A stretch of DNA of 64,000 bases, from the NCBI GenBank assembly GCA_958350755.1, contig CATWID010000002.1, positions 31,818 to 95,817 of the forward strand. The letters are read 5' to 3'. Under the pieces are notes generated by a model that worked only from the letters and a program-made list of their open reading frames with translations, did no database searches and was not told where the DNA came from. Shown here piece by piece: positions 7,415 to 16,635 of the stretch. Origin of the DNA: an uncultured Collinsella sp. (GTDB taxonomy: Bacteria; Actinomycetota; Coriobacteriia; Coriobacteriales; Coriobacteriaceae). Position 1 is the stretch's first letter; every line of letters begins with the position of its first letter. Made by a program: the position numbers and the translations under genes.

Positions 7415-8674
7415 CTATGCGGCATGCCCTGCCGCCCGAGTCATGCGGGACAAGCGGACCAGCAGCATAAAGCCAACGACCAGCAGCACACCAATGGAAA
7501 GGACGCCCAGCGACGGGTTGCCGGTCAGCGAGGTGACGACCGACACCAGGAAGGTGCCCATAACGCTTGCATAACGACCAAAGATGTCAAAGAAGCCGTA
7601 GTACTCGTTGGACTTTTCCTTGGGGATAATGCGGCCAAAGTAGCTACGGCTGAGCGCCTGCACACCGCCCTGGAACAGGCCGACCATAATGGCAAGCACC
7701 CAGAATTCAAAGGCGGTCTTTAGGAAGAACGCGGCGAACAGCACAATCCCCATGTAGGCGGCGACCGCCACCAGGATCATGTTGAGCGTGCCCACGCGTC
7801 CGGCGAGCTTGCCGTAGATGATGGCGGACGGAAAGGCCACGAACTGCGTAACGAGCAGCGCCAGCACCAGCTGCGTCGAATCGATGCCCAAGGCCGATCC
7901 GTAACTGGTGGCCATGGAAATGACCGTGTGCACACCGTCGATATAGAAGAAGAACGCGATCATGTAGACCAGCACGGTCTTATTGTGGGCAATCTCGCGC
8001 ATGGTGTGTCCGACCTCGGAGAACACACCGCCCACGATGTGGCCGATGGTGTCCTCGGGACCGCGCTCGCGACCGTACTTTTGCTTATAGGTGCGAATGA
8101 GCGGCAGAGTAAAGATGAGCCACCAGGCACCAGTGATGATAAACGACAGACGCGTTGCCAGCATGGTAGGGACGCCAAGGGCGGGGCCACCCATGATGAG
8201 CGCCAGGCAGATGACGAACGGCACGGTGGAACCGATGTAGCCCCAGGCATAGCCCGAGCTGGACACGGCGTCCATGCGCTCGTCGGTGGTAATGTCGGGC
8301 AGCATGGCGTCGTAGAACGTCATAGAAGAGTTAAGGCCGATGGTGCACAGCACGTACACGGTCAAAAATGCCATGGCGGACATTGGGATAGCCTGCGCCA
8401 GGCAAAGCACCAGGCCCGTGAGGAAGAAGCCCAAGAAGAACTTGATCTTGTTGCCGGCGTAGTCGGCAAGTGCGCCCAGAATGGGCATGAGCATGGCGAT
8501 GACCAGCGAGGCGATCGTCTGCGCATTGCCCCAAGCGACCACCAGGTCGGCCGAGGAAGCGCCGGTATTGATGGCGTTAAAGTAAATGGGCACCACCGAG
8601 GTATTGAGCAGCACGAGGGCCGAATTGCCCACATCGTACATAACCCAGTTACGCTCGAGCTTGGTGTATTTCAT
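7415..8674 (-). CDS. UMF1-family MFS transporter
   Basis: Polytopic inner-membrane protein of 419 residues with about 12 hydrophobic segments. The N-terminus NWVMYDVGNSALVLL is the signature of the UMF1 branch of the major facilitator superfamily (related to Atg22 of yeast vacuoles, which exports amino acids). A charged cytoplasmic loop sits mid-protein (RTYKQKYGRERGPEDT), dividing two six-helix halves. Start ATG 8674. The neighbour upstream is a phospholipase-like gene in the same direction, about 100 bases away. Bacterial UMF1 substrates are not established. A terminator-like hairpin lies past the 3' end at 7264-7300. Confidence 0.85.
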   Translation of the reverse strand: MKYTKLERNWVMYDVGNSALVLLNTSVVPIYFNAINTGASSADLVVAWGNAQTIASLVIAMLMPILGALADYAGNKIKFFLGFFLTGLVLCLAQAIPMSAMAFLTVYVLCTIGLNSSMTFYDAMLPDITTDERMDAVSSSGYAWGYIGSTVPFVICLALIMGGPALGVPTMLATRLSFIITGAWWLIFTLPLIRTYKQKYGRERGPEDTIGHIVGGVFSEVGHTMREIAHNKTVLVYMIAFFFYIDGVHTVISMATSYGSALGIDSTQLVLALLVTQFVAFPSAIIYGKLAGRVGTLNMILVAVAAYMGIVLFAAFFLKTAFEFWVLAIMVGLFQGGVQALSRSYFGRIIPKEKSNEYYGFFDIFGRYASVMGTFLVSVVTSLTGNPSLGVLSIGVLLVVGFMLLVRLSRMTRAAGHAA

Positions 8675-8775
8675 GGACAGGGACCCTTCGTATTTGCCCG
8701 ATATGCAGTTAGTTCATCGTACCCCAATTGTCCAGAAGCACCGGTAAGGATTCGGCAAAGGGGCACGCATGAGCC

Positions 8776-9720
8776 CTATTCCTCGCGGTCGAACTCCTCA
8801 TCGGCATTGAGCACGCGACCGCTGTAATTGACATGGTTGGTCACGGCTTCCATATCGCCGGTCTCGATAAAGCGGGCAACCGTGCACTCGTAATCGAGCA
8901 GCGCGCGGTCAAAGACCTCGGGGAAGCTCTCGGTCGAGACTTCATCGGTAAAGGGGTTCTTCCATGCCAAGTGGCCCAGGTTGCCGGTACGCTCGGGCAG
9001 CTCCGTCGTCACGCGATGGGCAAGGCCGTCGAGCAGCGAGTAGTCGTGCACCAAGCCCTCAACCAGCGAGATCGCGCGCGTCTTTGCGGAGCCGGCCGGC
9101 TCAATCGCGCGGTAAAGTCGCTGCATATTGGCAACGGCAGCACCGTACTCCCCCGCCGGAATGTCAATGCCGTACACGCGTCCGGCAACATAGCTCATCA
9201 GCACGCCGGCCACGCGATTGATGCGATCGGTGGTGACGATCTCGCCCGCCGGCGGGCAATCGTCAACCGTAGCGCCATCGCGTTTAAGCTGCAGCATCAG
9301 CACATCCAGGTCGCTCTCGATCACGGCATGGACCTGACTGCTCGAATCCTCAAGCTCTGAATCGGACTCCACGATGCCAAACTGCTGCTCATAGACAAAG
9401 GGGTGGGCGTTGCGGTCGAGCACGTAATGAGACAGCAGGCCCAGCGCAAAGGCACGACCCAAGCTGGCGTCGCGCGGCAGCAGATGCGACACGCCGTCGC
9501 GCAGGCACGCGAACTGGCGAGACATGCGCGACCGATGCATGACCTGCGCCAGCAGCGTACAGTCGGAAACACGCGGTGTCAGAATGTGAAAGAAAAACGG
9601 GTCGGGGCCTTGGTTGCCCAAGATAAAGGCAATGCGCTCTTCATCGGACGTGATGACGCCCTGCGGAAGACGGTCGATGCTTTCCTCGCCAAACAGATGA
9701 TGGGTGATAAGCGCGGGCAT
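8776..9720 (-). CDS. zinc-dependent phospholipase C-like protein
   Basis: Protein of 314 residues in the zinc-dependent phospholipase C / S1-P1-like group. Histidines and acids in the first third fit metal binding: MPALITHHLFGEES at the N-terminus, GNQGPDPFFFH near 40, and GLLSHYVLDRNAHPF near 98-112 (H, D and H). No signal peptide is seen, so it probably acts in the cytoplasm, unlike secreted clostridial alpha-toxin homologues. The C-terminal half is not recognised and ends in an acidic tail. Start: ATG at 9720 with AAAGGATCATT upstream; the longer frame from 9750 lacks a ribosome binding site. Catalytic activity is unproven in this subgroup. Confidence 0.75.
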   Translation of the reverse strand: MPALITHHLFGEESIDRLPQGVITSDEERIAFILGNQGPDPFFFHILTPRVSDCTLLAQVMHRSRMSRQFACLRDGVSHLLPRDASLGRAFALGLLSHYVLDRNAHPFVYEQQFGIVESDSELEDSSSQVHAVIESDLDVLMLQLKRDGATVDDCPPAGEIVTTDRINRVAGVLMSYVAGRVYGIDIPAGEYGAAVANMQRLYRAIEPAGSAKTRAISLVEGLVHDYSLLDGLAHRVTTELPERTGNLGHLAWKNPFTDEVSTESFPEVFDRALLDYECTVARFIETGDMEAVTNHVNYSGRVLNADEEFDREE

Positions 9721-9812
9721 AATGATCCTTTCGATTTCATTCGATGCCACCCATTATGCCCACCGCGCGCCCATGCCAAACCTGCGATGGTAAACGACAG
9801 CACGCAGACCGT

Positions 9813-10547
9813 CTACGCAAGCCCCAAGTGTGCTTTAACCTCGGCAGCGCGACGGCGGGACACGGGTACCGTCGAGTTCACGCGGTCAAGCCTGAGCTCC
9901 ATCAACCCCGTGGAGCCAATCTCAACATTGTGCACGTCTTCCAAATTGACCAGGTAGCTGCGATGAACGCGAATAAAGCCCTCGGAGTCCAAGCGACGCT
10001 CGAGCGAAGAGATCGACTCATTGATCAGGTACGTTCCCTCGGCGCAGATGGCGTTGCAAAAATCGGCGCGCGCCTCAAAGTAGCAGACGTCTGCGGCAGG
10101 AATGAACACCTTTTTGCCCCCGCGGTCCACCGTCAGACGCAAAGGCTGGCGCGGAGCGTGGATAACACGACGGACACCCAAGGCTGCCTCGATCTTGTCG
10201 AGTGCCTTTGACAGGCGTGCGTCCTCGACCGGCTTGACGACATAATCGACGGCATCGAGGTTATAGGCATCAGCCGCATACTCGGCAAACGCCGTCACAA
10301 ACACAACCACCGGCGGCGTCTTTAGGTTCTGCAGCGTCTCGGCAAGCTCAATTCCCGAGCGACCGGGCATGGTAATGTCTAAAAACAGCACGTCGGGCTT
10401 GTTCGACAGAATCGACTCTACGGCTTCGGTGACATTGCCCGCCTCGGCAATCTGGCCCACACGCGTATCCTTTTCCAACAGATAGCGTAGCTCAGCCCTA
10501 ATGGGAGGTTCGTCATCAACCACCAAGATGTTCCAGCCTTCGGACAT
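9813..10547 (-). CDS. LytTR-family response regulator (second copy)
   Basis: Response regulator of 244 residues, same layout as the regulator at 3927-4643. Receiver about 1-122 (VVDDEP, phosphoacceptor Asp in LFLDITMPG, Lys in DYVVKP), then a LytTR domain about 140-244 (FIRVHRSYLVNL). Start ATG 10547. It is 38 bases downstream of its sensor kinase gene, so the pair forms an operon. The two LytTR regulators share the receiver signature but differ in the DNA-binding domain, so they may read different promoters or compete. Confidence 0.93.
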   Translation of the reverse strand: MSEGWNILVVDDEPPIRAELRYLLEKDTRVGQIAEAGNVTEAVESILSNKPDVLFLDITMPGRSGIELAETLQNLKTPPVVVFVTAFAEYAADAYNLDAVDYVVKPVEDARLSKALDKIEAALGVRRVIHAPRQPLRLTVDRGGKKVFIPAADVCYFEARADFCNAICAEGTYLINESISSLERRLDSEGFIRVHRSYLVNLEDVHNVEIGSTGLMELRLDRVNSTVPVSRRRAAEVKAHLGLA

Positions 10548-10585
10548 ATGTGCTTCCCCTCTTTTTCTCTCAATCCAACCGCGTG

Positions 10586-11971
10586 CTACGCCGTCAACGG
10601 CGCGGGCTCATGCGGCTCGCCGTTCAGCTCGACGATGACCTGCGTTCCCACGCCCTCCTGGGACTTCACGCGCATGCCGGAATCTTCTCCGTAAAAGAAA
10701 TGGATGCGCTGAAGCACGTTGAAGAGCGCCAGGCCGCAACCTCGCTTGACGGAGCCGTCGGCGGTAATGCTCTCGGGCTCCTCCAGGCGATGTTGCTCAA
10801 ACAGATGCGCGCAGACCTCTTCGCTCATACCGATGCCGTCGTCCTCGACGATGATCTCCAAACCGTCATCGGTCTCGAAAGCCCTAACATGAATAGAAAG
10901 CGGCTCGGTCTCGCGCTGCGCGTGCTTGATGCAGTTTTCGAGCAACGGCTGCAAGATAAACGGCGGCACCATGCAATCGCGCACCTCAAAGTCGATATCG
11001 ACCGAGACGCGCAGACGGCCGTCGCCATAACGAGCCTGCATAAGATTGATATAGCGAGTGCCCTGTTCCACCTCGTGCTCGAGCGTTGTGAGGGTATCGG
11101 GATCAGAAAGCGTCTGACGGTAGTAATTGGAAAAGTCGATGAGCAGCGACCTGGCCTTGTCCGGCTCGGTACGTACGAGCGACACGATGGTGCTGATGGT
11201 GTTAAACAGAAAATGAGGATCGACCTGCGATTGCAAGGCGCGCAGCTCCACGCGGGCCGTAAGCTCGTCCTGGCGCTCGAGCTCAAAGCTCGCAAGCTGC
11301 GTGGAAATGAGGTCGGCAAAGCCCGAGGCAAGCGCCGTCTGGCGCATATCGATGCTGCTCAGACGGGGATAATACAGCTCGAGCGTGCCCACGCAATGCC
11401 CGCGCACGGTAAGCGGTGCGACAATACCGGCGCGCAGGCGCGGAAAGTAGCCACCCGTCTCAGTCGAGGCATCGCGCGAAAATACGCTTTGCTCACCGCT
11501 GTTGATCACGTTGAGCGTAGTCCGCAGCACAACCGGAGTGCCCGCGGGGCATTTTGCCGAGTCCTCGCCCCAGCTCGCCAGCACCTGCTTGCCGTCGGTA
11601 AAGCAGATGGCCGAGGCAATGGTCTCGGAAAGGATGATTTTGGAAGCGCCCAGGGCCGCTTCGGGCGTAAGGCCTCGTGACGTATAGGCGAATATTTTCG
11701 ATGCGATGGCGAGTGTGCGGTCGGTAGCGCTCGACGTGAGGTCGTCGGGAACGACAAAGACGTACGAGAAGAAGAAGCACAGCATGACCAAGCCGGCAAT
11801 GACGACAACGCCCGGGACGGGGTTGGGATTATCGGTCAAATCCCAGATAAGCAACAGGATAAGCGCCGGAACGACAACACCGAGCAGGATGGCCTGGACC
11901 ACATGCTGGGCCGTACGAAAGACCTTGGTAGAGTTGTAGCTCTTGCCCAGAATCAGCCTGTTTAAATCCAC
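10586..11971 (-). CDS. LytS-like sensor histidine kinase (second copy)
   Basis: Membrane kinase of about 461 residues. Two hydrophobic segments near 25-45 and 53-75, a GAF-like region about 85-225, then DPHFLFNTIST (phospho-His), N-box LLENCIKHAQ and G-box DDGIGMS. Domain order equals that of the kinase at 4716-6059. Start choice: ATG at 11977 directly abuts AAAAGGGG, leaving no spacer, whereas GTG at 11971 has the purine tract six bases upstream; I prefer GTG. It forms an operon with the LytTR regulator that follows. Confidence 0.92.
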   Translation of the reverse strand: MDLNRLILGKSYNSTKVFRTAQHVVQAILLGVVVPALILLLIWDLTDNPNPVPGVVVIAGLVMLCFFFSYVFVVPDDLTSSATDRTLAIASKIFAYTSRGLTPEAALGASKIILSETIASAICFTDGKQVLASWGEDSAKCPAGTPVVLRTTLNVINSGEQSVFSRDASTETGGYFPRLRAGIVAPLTVRGHCVGTLELYYPRLSSIDMRQTALASGFADLISTQLASFELERQDELTARVELRALQSQVDPHFLFNTISTIVSLVRTEPDKARSLLIDFSNYYRQTLSDPDTLTTLEHEVEQGTRYINLMQARYGDGRLRVSVDIDFEVRDCMVPPFILQPLLENCIKHAQRETEPLSIHVRAFETDDGLEIIVEDDGIGMSEEVCAHLFEQHRLEEPESITADGSVKRGCGLALFNVLQRIHFFYGEDSGMRVKSQEGVGTQVIVELNGEPHEPAPLTA

Positions 11972-12002
11972 CGTCATCCCCTTTTATCTACCGCACCCAT
12001 AG

Positions 12003-12030
12003 CAATAAAGAGGGCCGCAAGCGACCCTCT
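12003..12030 (-). terminator. terminator of the permease-amidohydrolase operon
   Basis: Minus strand AGAGGGTCGC...GCGGCCCTCT, a 10-bp stem (one G-U), followed by TTTATT. It lies 58 bases past the amidohydrolase stop. Confidence 0.65.
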
Positions 12031-12088
12031 CCATTGCATTATGCAATCAAAAACTGTGTTTTACATCCAGCCATCGACAAACGGTATC

Positions 12089-13366
12089 TTAGGCGCTGTA
12101 TTTGTTGGCCTCGCCAAAGGTGCCAGCCTCGACAATCCAGCCGTCCTTCATGATGACGTCCATGTTGTCGGTGTTGAGCACGTGGATGTCGGCGGCGACG
12201 TCACCGTTGACGACCAGCAGGTCGGCGCACTTGCCGGCCTCGATGGAACCGGTCTCGTCCTCGATGTGGCACATCTTGGCACCGTTGAGGGTGGCACAGG
12301 TGATGGTCTCGACCGGGGTGAAGCCGATCTTGTCGACGAACTCGTACATCTCCTCGATGGAGCAGGTGCCGTACGGGGTGACGAAGGAGAAGGAGTCGGA
12401 GCCGATCGTCATGACGACGCCGCGCTTCTTGGCCTCGCGCAGGCAGTCGTAGTTGCGCTGCAGTTCCTTCTCGACCAGGGTGCCCTCGTACTTGTCGTGC
12501 AGCTCGGGGACGTAGACGGGCGGATAGGTGGCGTACCAGGTGGGCAGGAAGGCGATCGTCGGGGTGAAGAAGGTGCCCTGCTCGGCCATGAGGTCCATGG
12601 TGCGCTCATCGATATCGAAGCCGTGGATCAGCTGCTCGCAGCCAAAGCGGACGGAATCGTAGGCAGCGGCATGGTTGTTGTAGCAGTGGCTCCACACGGG
12701 GATGCCGACCATCTTGGCCTCTTCGACCACGGCCTGAATCTCCTCGGAGCAGTAGTGCTGGTCGCGGCCGGAGTCCCAGCGCCAGATGCCGCCACCGGTA
12801 GCCCAGATCTTGATGGCATCGGGGTTCTCGCGCAGGCGACGACGGACGGCCTTACGCAGATCCCAAGGACCGTCGACCTGATCGCCCCAGGGGTGCGATT
12901 CCTTGTTGAGCTCCTGGCTGCAGTGGTGGGAGTCGCCGTGGCCAGCAACGCGGCAGAAGCCAAGGCCGGTGGCCAGAACGCGCGGGCCCTTGAAGACGCC
13001 CTTGTCGATGCAGTCGCGGATCTGGATACCAAAGCGGCCGATCTCGCAGACGGTGGTGAGACCGTGGGTGAGGCAGTCGTAGGCCTGCTTGACGGCGACG
13101 GCCTGCTTCTCGAGGAGCGGCTGCATGACCCAGTCGGTGTCATCGTCGGTCAGGTTGCCCGAGAAATGCAGGTGGGTGTCGATCAGGCCGGGAAGGACGG
13201 TCTTGCCGGCGGCGTCGATAACCTCAACGCCCTCGGGAAGGTCCTGCATGACACCGGCGTACTCGATCTTGCCATTGTCGTCGACGAGAACGAGGGAGTT
13301 CTCGACCGGCTCGGCACCGGTACCGTCGATGAGCTTGCCGCCAACGATTGCATACTTAGTGGACAT
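12089..13366 (-). CDS. amidohydrolase-superfamily metal-dependent hydrolase
   Basis: Cytoplasmic hydrolase of 425 residues with the binuclear metal site of the imidazolonepropionase/Xaa-Pro dipeptidase branch: HxH in LIDTHLHF near 66, Lys in AIKIWATGGG near 185 (likely carboxylated), His in WSHCYN near 230 and IHGFD near 255, and Asp in TIGSDSF near 325. N- and C-terminal strands form the small composite beta domain (MSTKYAIVGGKLIDG and CADLLVVNGD). Start ATG 13366 has GGAGG six bases upstream. It follows an APC permease gene by 131 bases, so the pair probably imports and cleaves an amino-acid-like amide or dipeptide. Substrate unknown. Confidence 0.88.
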   Translation of the reverse strand: MSTKYAIVGGKLIDGTGAEPVENSLVLVDDNGKIEYAGVMQDLPEGVEVIDAAGKTVLPGLIDTHLHFSGNLTDDDTDWVMQPLLEKQAVAVKQAYDCLTHGLTTVCEIGRFGIQIRDCIDKGVFKGPRVLATGLGFCRVAGHGDSHHCSQELNKESHPWGDQVDGPWDLRKAVRRRLRENPDAIKIWATGGGIWRWDSGRDQHYCSEEIQAVVEEAKMVGIPVWSHCYNNHAAAYDSVRFGCEQLIHGFDIDERTMDLMAEQGTFFTPTIAFLPTWYATYPPVYVPELHDKYEGTLVEKELQRNYDCLREAKKRGVVMTIGSDSFSFVTPYGTCSIEEMYEFVDKIGFTPVETITCATLNGAKMCHIEDETGSIEAGKCADLLVVNGDVAADIHVLNTDNMDVIMKDGWIVEAGTFGEANKYSA

Positions 13367-13446
13367 GGTTCCTCCTTATGGATCCATATAGTGGGCGAGG
13401 CCGCGTTGGGTTAAGGCCTCACAAAACTACCCAAGTGGTGCCGGGT

Positions 13447-13480
13447 TCGGTGCGCGGGAGAGAGGGCCCCGCGCACCCGA
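13447..13480 (-). promoter_or_regulatory. hairpin between permease and amidohydrolase
   Basis: A G/C-rich stem (TCGGTGCGCGGG with CCCGCGCACCCGA, one mismatch) sits 18 bases after the permease stop and lacks a T tract. It could protect the permease mRNA or set the ratio of the two products. Confidence 0.4.
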
Positions 13481-13497
13481 TCCGCCCCGGCTAGGCG

Positions 13498-14949
13498 TTA
13501 TTTTTTGCGGGAATTGGTGAAGGCCATGAGGGCCAGACCAACAGCCAGCCAGCCGATCACGATGCTCCACTCCACCATGTTGAGGGAGGCGGGAGAGAAC
13601 GGGATCACGAGCAGGCCAATGATGGTGCCGCAGGCAACGATAGCGAGGCTGATGCCAAACTTGCCGCCGGGCACCTCGTAGGGACGAGGCAGGTCGGGCT
13701 CGGTGAAGCGCATGCGCAGGCAAGCGAGGGCGACCATGCCGCAGGAGAAGATGAAGGCGAGAGCCGACACGTTGGTCAGAGGGATGAGCATGTTCTTGCC
13801 CAGGAACGGACCGACGACGGTGATGACGCCCAGAACGACGCAGGCGAGCTTTGGAGCGCCGGACTTGGGATCGACCTCGGCGAACTTCTCGGGCAGCTGG
13901 CCCTTGCGGCCCATGGCGAGCATGATGCGGCTCGTGGCGCCGTAGAAGGAGTTCATCGGGCCCATGGGTCCAAGCGTGGCGATGACGAGCATGGCCAGGT
14001 ACAGGAGCATGTTGATGCCCTTGAGGCAGGCAAGCGCGGGAACCGGGCTCTTAACAAACTCATGCCAGTCGAGGATGGTGCCGAACGAGTAGATGCAGAC
14101 CATGTAGAAGCCGCCGGCGGCCAGCAGGGCCAGGGAGATGATCTTGCCGAACTTGTTCCAGTTGAGGCCCTCGGCTGCTTCCTCAGCCTGCTGAGGAATG
14201 GTGTCGAAGCCGGCGTAGAAGAACGGGGTTAGAACCAGGACCGAAACGATGCCTGCGAACAGGCTGGTGCCCTCGGTAGCGGGCTTGCCGCCGCCAGCAC
14301 CGGTGACCTGGGAGAACACGGGCATGGCGTTATCCGGCGAGCCGGTGAACAGCGAGACGCCCATGGCGAGCAGCATGCCGCAGAGCAGGGCCTTGGTCAG
14401 GAAGGCCTGCAGCTTGGCGGCCGAGCTGGCACCGCGGAAGTTGAGGAAGATGACGTAGGTTGCAAAGCCGAGCGCGATCAGCGTCGGGAACAGGTAAACG
14501 TCGGCGCCCAGGATAGTGTAGAGCTTGACGGCGCGCAGCCACTCAAGGCCGGGCAGGCTGCCGAACATCTCGGACACGAGGGTCGAGATGGCGATGGCCT
14601 CCCACGGGCACAGGATGCCGTTGCCCAGGGCCAGGAGCCAGCCGGTGATGTAGCTCATCGTACGGCCAAAGCTACGATCGACATACTCGACGATGCCGCC
14701 CGAGATGGGGATAGCAGCCGTGAGCTCACCGAAAACAGCTCCGACGGGCACGAGGAAGATTGCACCCAAGAGGAATGCGATCATAGCGGGAACGGGACCG
14801 CCGCCCACGACCATCCAGTCGCCGACCTGCAGAACCCAACCGGTACCGATAATGGCACCAAAACCGATGGTGAAGAAGTTCCAGAGCGAAAGCGTTTTCT
14901 TCATGCCGCCGTTATCCTCGACTGCAACTTCTGCATTCTTGTCCGCCAT
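13498..14949 (-). CDS. APC-family amino acid permease
   Basis: Inner-membrane transporter of 483 residues with about 12 hydrophobic segments. Segment 1 holds the APC substrate-binding signature FTIGFGAIIGTGWVLQ near residue 27-42. Start: ATG at 14949 with AAAGGAGGGG upstream; the longer frame from 14988 has no such site and runs through a short palindrome (TGACGCC...GGCGTCA at 14970-14987) that probably belongs to the leader. First gene of an operon with the amidohydrolase. The specific amino acid or amine cannot be told; the family includes antiporters and proton symporters. Confidence 0.88.
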   Translation of the reverse strand: MADKNAEVAVEDNGGMKKTLSLWNFFTIGFGAIIGTGWVLQVGDWMVVGGGPVPAMIAFLLGAIFLVPVGAVFGELTAAIPISGGIVEYVDRSFGRTMSYITGWLLALGNGILCPWEAIAISTLVSEMFGSLPGLEWLRAVKLYTILGADVYLFPTLIALGFATYVIFLNFRGASSAAKLQAFLTKALLCGMLLAMGVSLFTGSPDNAMPVFSQVTGAGGGKPATEGTSLFAGIVSVLVLTPFFYAGFDTIPQQAEEAAEGLNWNKFGKIISLALLAAGGFYMVCIYSFGTILDWHEFVKSPVPALACLKGINMLLYLAMLVIATLGPMGPMNSFYGATSRIMLAMGRKGQLPEKFAEVDPKSGAPKLACVVLGVITVVGPFLGKNMLIPLTNVSALAFIFSCGMVALACLRMRFTEPDLPRPYEVPGGKFGISLAIVACGTIIGLLVIPFSPASLNMVEWSIVIGWLAVGLALMAFTNSRKK

Positions 14950-15304
14950 TGTTCCCCTCCTTTCCTTTTTGACGCCCCTTGGCGTCACCCCTTGCGCGGT
15001 CCGTTTTGCCGCGCGCTTTTATTCCATGGCGTTAAGATACGGCCTTGGCGCAGCAGCGCCGCTCGCAGCTCGACCGAAGGCAGAACTGCAAAACGAGCGG
15101 CACCGTTTTTGGGACGAACGGCGGAAGACGTCATTCGTCTTGGACGCTTTCATCTTGTCTGCTTTTGAATACCTGTTGCCGTGACGCTTGGCGCGCGGCG
15201 CGGCAACGTTCATACCATTTGTCAGGCTTTTGGCGCACATACCCATGTGTCGTGCATCTTTTTATGTAGGATAGACAAGTTACACATGAGGCAAGGTGAT
15301 TCGA
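14950..15304. other. 355-bp divergent spacer, nothing definite
   Basis: The spacer between the permease and peptidase starts holds only the short TGACGCC palindrome (14970-14987) near the permease start. I see no convincing -35/-10 pair, RNA gene or coding frame. Confidence 0.5.
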
Positions 15305-16306
15305 ATGGCATACGGATACAATGACGGCGACCAACGGCCACAAAGCGTGCGCCTTGCCGGCCGTACCACACCAACGCCCAGAAGCACCTCCGACAACGAC
15401 AACCAGCAGCGCCCCCAAGAGCAGCCCGGGGCTTCTTCTCGGCAACAAAGCCGTACCGTGCAGCAGTCAGACCGCGTGAGCACGAGCGCACGCCAACGCC
15501 AGATCGACACATCGCAGCCACGCCGCTACGATTGCCGTACGACCGACTACTACGTTAAGCGCTCCTTTTCGCGACCTCAACGCAATCGCGGCAATTCCGC
15601 CCCTCGCCCCGCGTCGCACACCACAAGCCACGCACTTCCAGCCCGCCGCCTACGCCTTGCGCTTTGCTCCATTGCCGCCTGCCTCGTCTTTGTGTTTTTG
15701 GGATCCTGTATCTCGCACGGATCAGCCGGTCTTGAGCCCACTGCCGAGGACAAGCTGCTTAAAGCTCCCGTCGCGCCCGGTTACTCCTTTGCGTTCTCGA
15801 CCCCACGCTCGCAATGGCAGGCCGGCACCATGCCCCACATCTACCAAATTGACCCCGCATGGTCGGAGCTGCCCTATGCCGGTGGCACTATTCGCGAAAA
15901 CGCTTGCGGTCCCACCTGCCTCACCATGGTCTATATCTTTAAGACCGGCCATACCGATAAGACGCCGGTCGATATATGCGCACTGGCCGAAGCCGGCAAC
16001 TACGCCCCCACCGGTGCCACCGAGTGGTCGTTTATGACAGGCGGTGCGTGGCAGCTGGGGCTCAACGGAACACAGCTCTATAACGATCGCGAATCGATTA
16101 CCCAAGCACTTCGCTCGGGTGCGCCCGTTATCGCCGCAGTGCGCCCCGGTACGTTTACCAACGTAGGCCACTACATCGTGCCCTACGGCATCGACGATGC
16201 CAGCCAGATTGGCGTCTACGACCCCAACTCGGCCAGCCGCAGCGCCCGTCGCTGGGGCGTCGTAGAGGTCCTCAACGAAGTCGAAGCCATGTGGGCCTAC
16301 TACTAG
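15305..16306 (+). CDS. membrane-anchored C39-like cysteine peptidase
   Basis: Protein of 333 residues. Residues 1-110 are Arg/Gln/Ser/Pro-rich and probably cytoplasmic and disordered. One hydrophobic segment at about 115-135 (LCSIAACLVFVFLGSCI) anchors it. The outside part, about 175-333, is a C39_2 papain-like fold: Cys201 in NACGPTCLTM, His near 289 in GHYIVPYG, and Asp near 306 in YDPNS form the expected triad. Start: ATG at 15305 with AAGGTGATTCGA upstream, rather than GTG 15296. It is a lone gene divergent from the permease. Possible roles are surface protein processing or cell-wall peptide cleavage. The long basic N-terminus is unusual for the family. Confidence 0.8.
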   Translation: MAYGYNDGDQRPQSVRLAGRTTPTPRSTSDNDNQQRPQEQPGASSRQQSRTVQQSDRVSTSARQRQIDTSQPRRYDCRTTDYYVKRSFSRPQRNRGNSAPRPASHTTSHALPARRLRLALCSIAACLVFVFLGSCISHGSAGLEPTAEDKLLKAPVAPGYSFAFSTPRSQWQAGTMPHIYQIDPAWSELPYAGGTIRENACGPTCLTMVYIFKTGHTDKTPVDICALAEAGNYAPTGATEWSFMTGGAWQLGLNGTQLYNDRESITQALRSGAPVIAAVRPGTFTNVGHYIVPYGIDDASQIGVYDPNSASRSARRWGVVEVLNEVEAMWAYY

Positions 16307-16316
16307 TCATTGGGCA

Positions 16317-16410
16317 CTCATTGGGGACAGACTTAAATGAGTAGTCATTTTTTGACCAGTCGTTTAAGAACGTCCCCAACGGCTACTCATTTAAGTCTGT
16401 CCCCAATGAG
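16317..16410. repeat. 28-bp inverted repeat, GGGGAC-type palindromic element
   Basis: Bases 16317-16344 and 16383-16410 are exact reverse complements containing TTGGGGACAGACTTAAATGA. The 38-base interior carries GTCGTTTAAGAACGTCCCCA, found again at 53513-53533. The element lies between convergent genes. The shared GGGGAC...TTAAA core at two loci suggests a REP-like family mobilised by a REP-associated transposase elsewhere. Confidence 0.8.
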
Positions 16411-16422
16411 TACCCGCAGAAT

Positions 16423-16486
16423 GAGAGTGGATAATCTCCCGTTTTTGGCCTGTTTGCAGGCTCAAAGTGGGAGATTATCCACTCTC
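16423..16486. repeat. 18-bp inverted repeat next to the GGGGAC element
   Basis: GAGAGTGGATAATCTCCC at 16423-16440 is exactly complementary to 16469-16486, with a 28-base loop. It begins 13 bases after the previous palindrome, so two unrelated palindromes stand in tandem in this 330-bp gene-free stretch. Confidence 0.75.
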
Positions 16487-16535
16487 GTCATTTTGGCGCG
16501 GCCCGCAGCACTACCCATGAACAGCTACCTCAATA

Positions 16536-16570
16536 GCAAAAGCCCCGCAGCCGGAGCGGACTGCGGGGCT
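16536..16570 (-). terminator. terminator of carbamate kinase
   Basis: Minus strand AGCCCCGCAG...CTGCGGGGCT, a perfect 10-bp stem with a 10-base loop followed by TTTTG, 66 bases past the arcC stop. Confidence 0.75.
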
Positions 16571-16635
16571 CATGAAGAGAGGCTAGTTTGTGGGCGCTTT
16601 GCCTGGCGCCCACGAGAGAGGCAACAGAGTAGAGA

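Noticed and set aside
12041..13414. 457-residue plus-strand frame over the amidohydrolase
   Set aside because: Same cause: antisense of a C/G-ending gene whose metal-site motifs are all on the minus strand.
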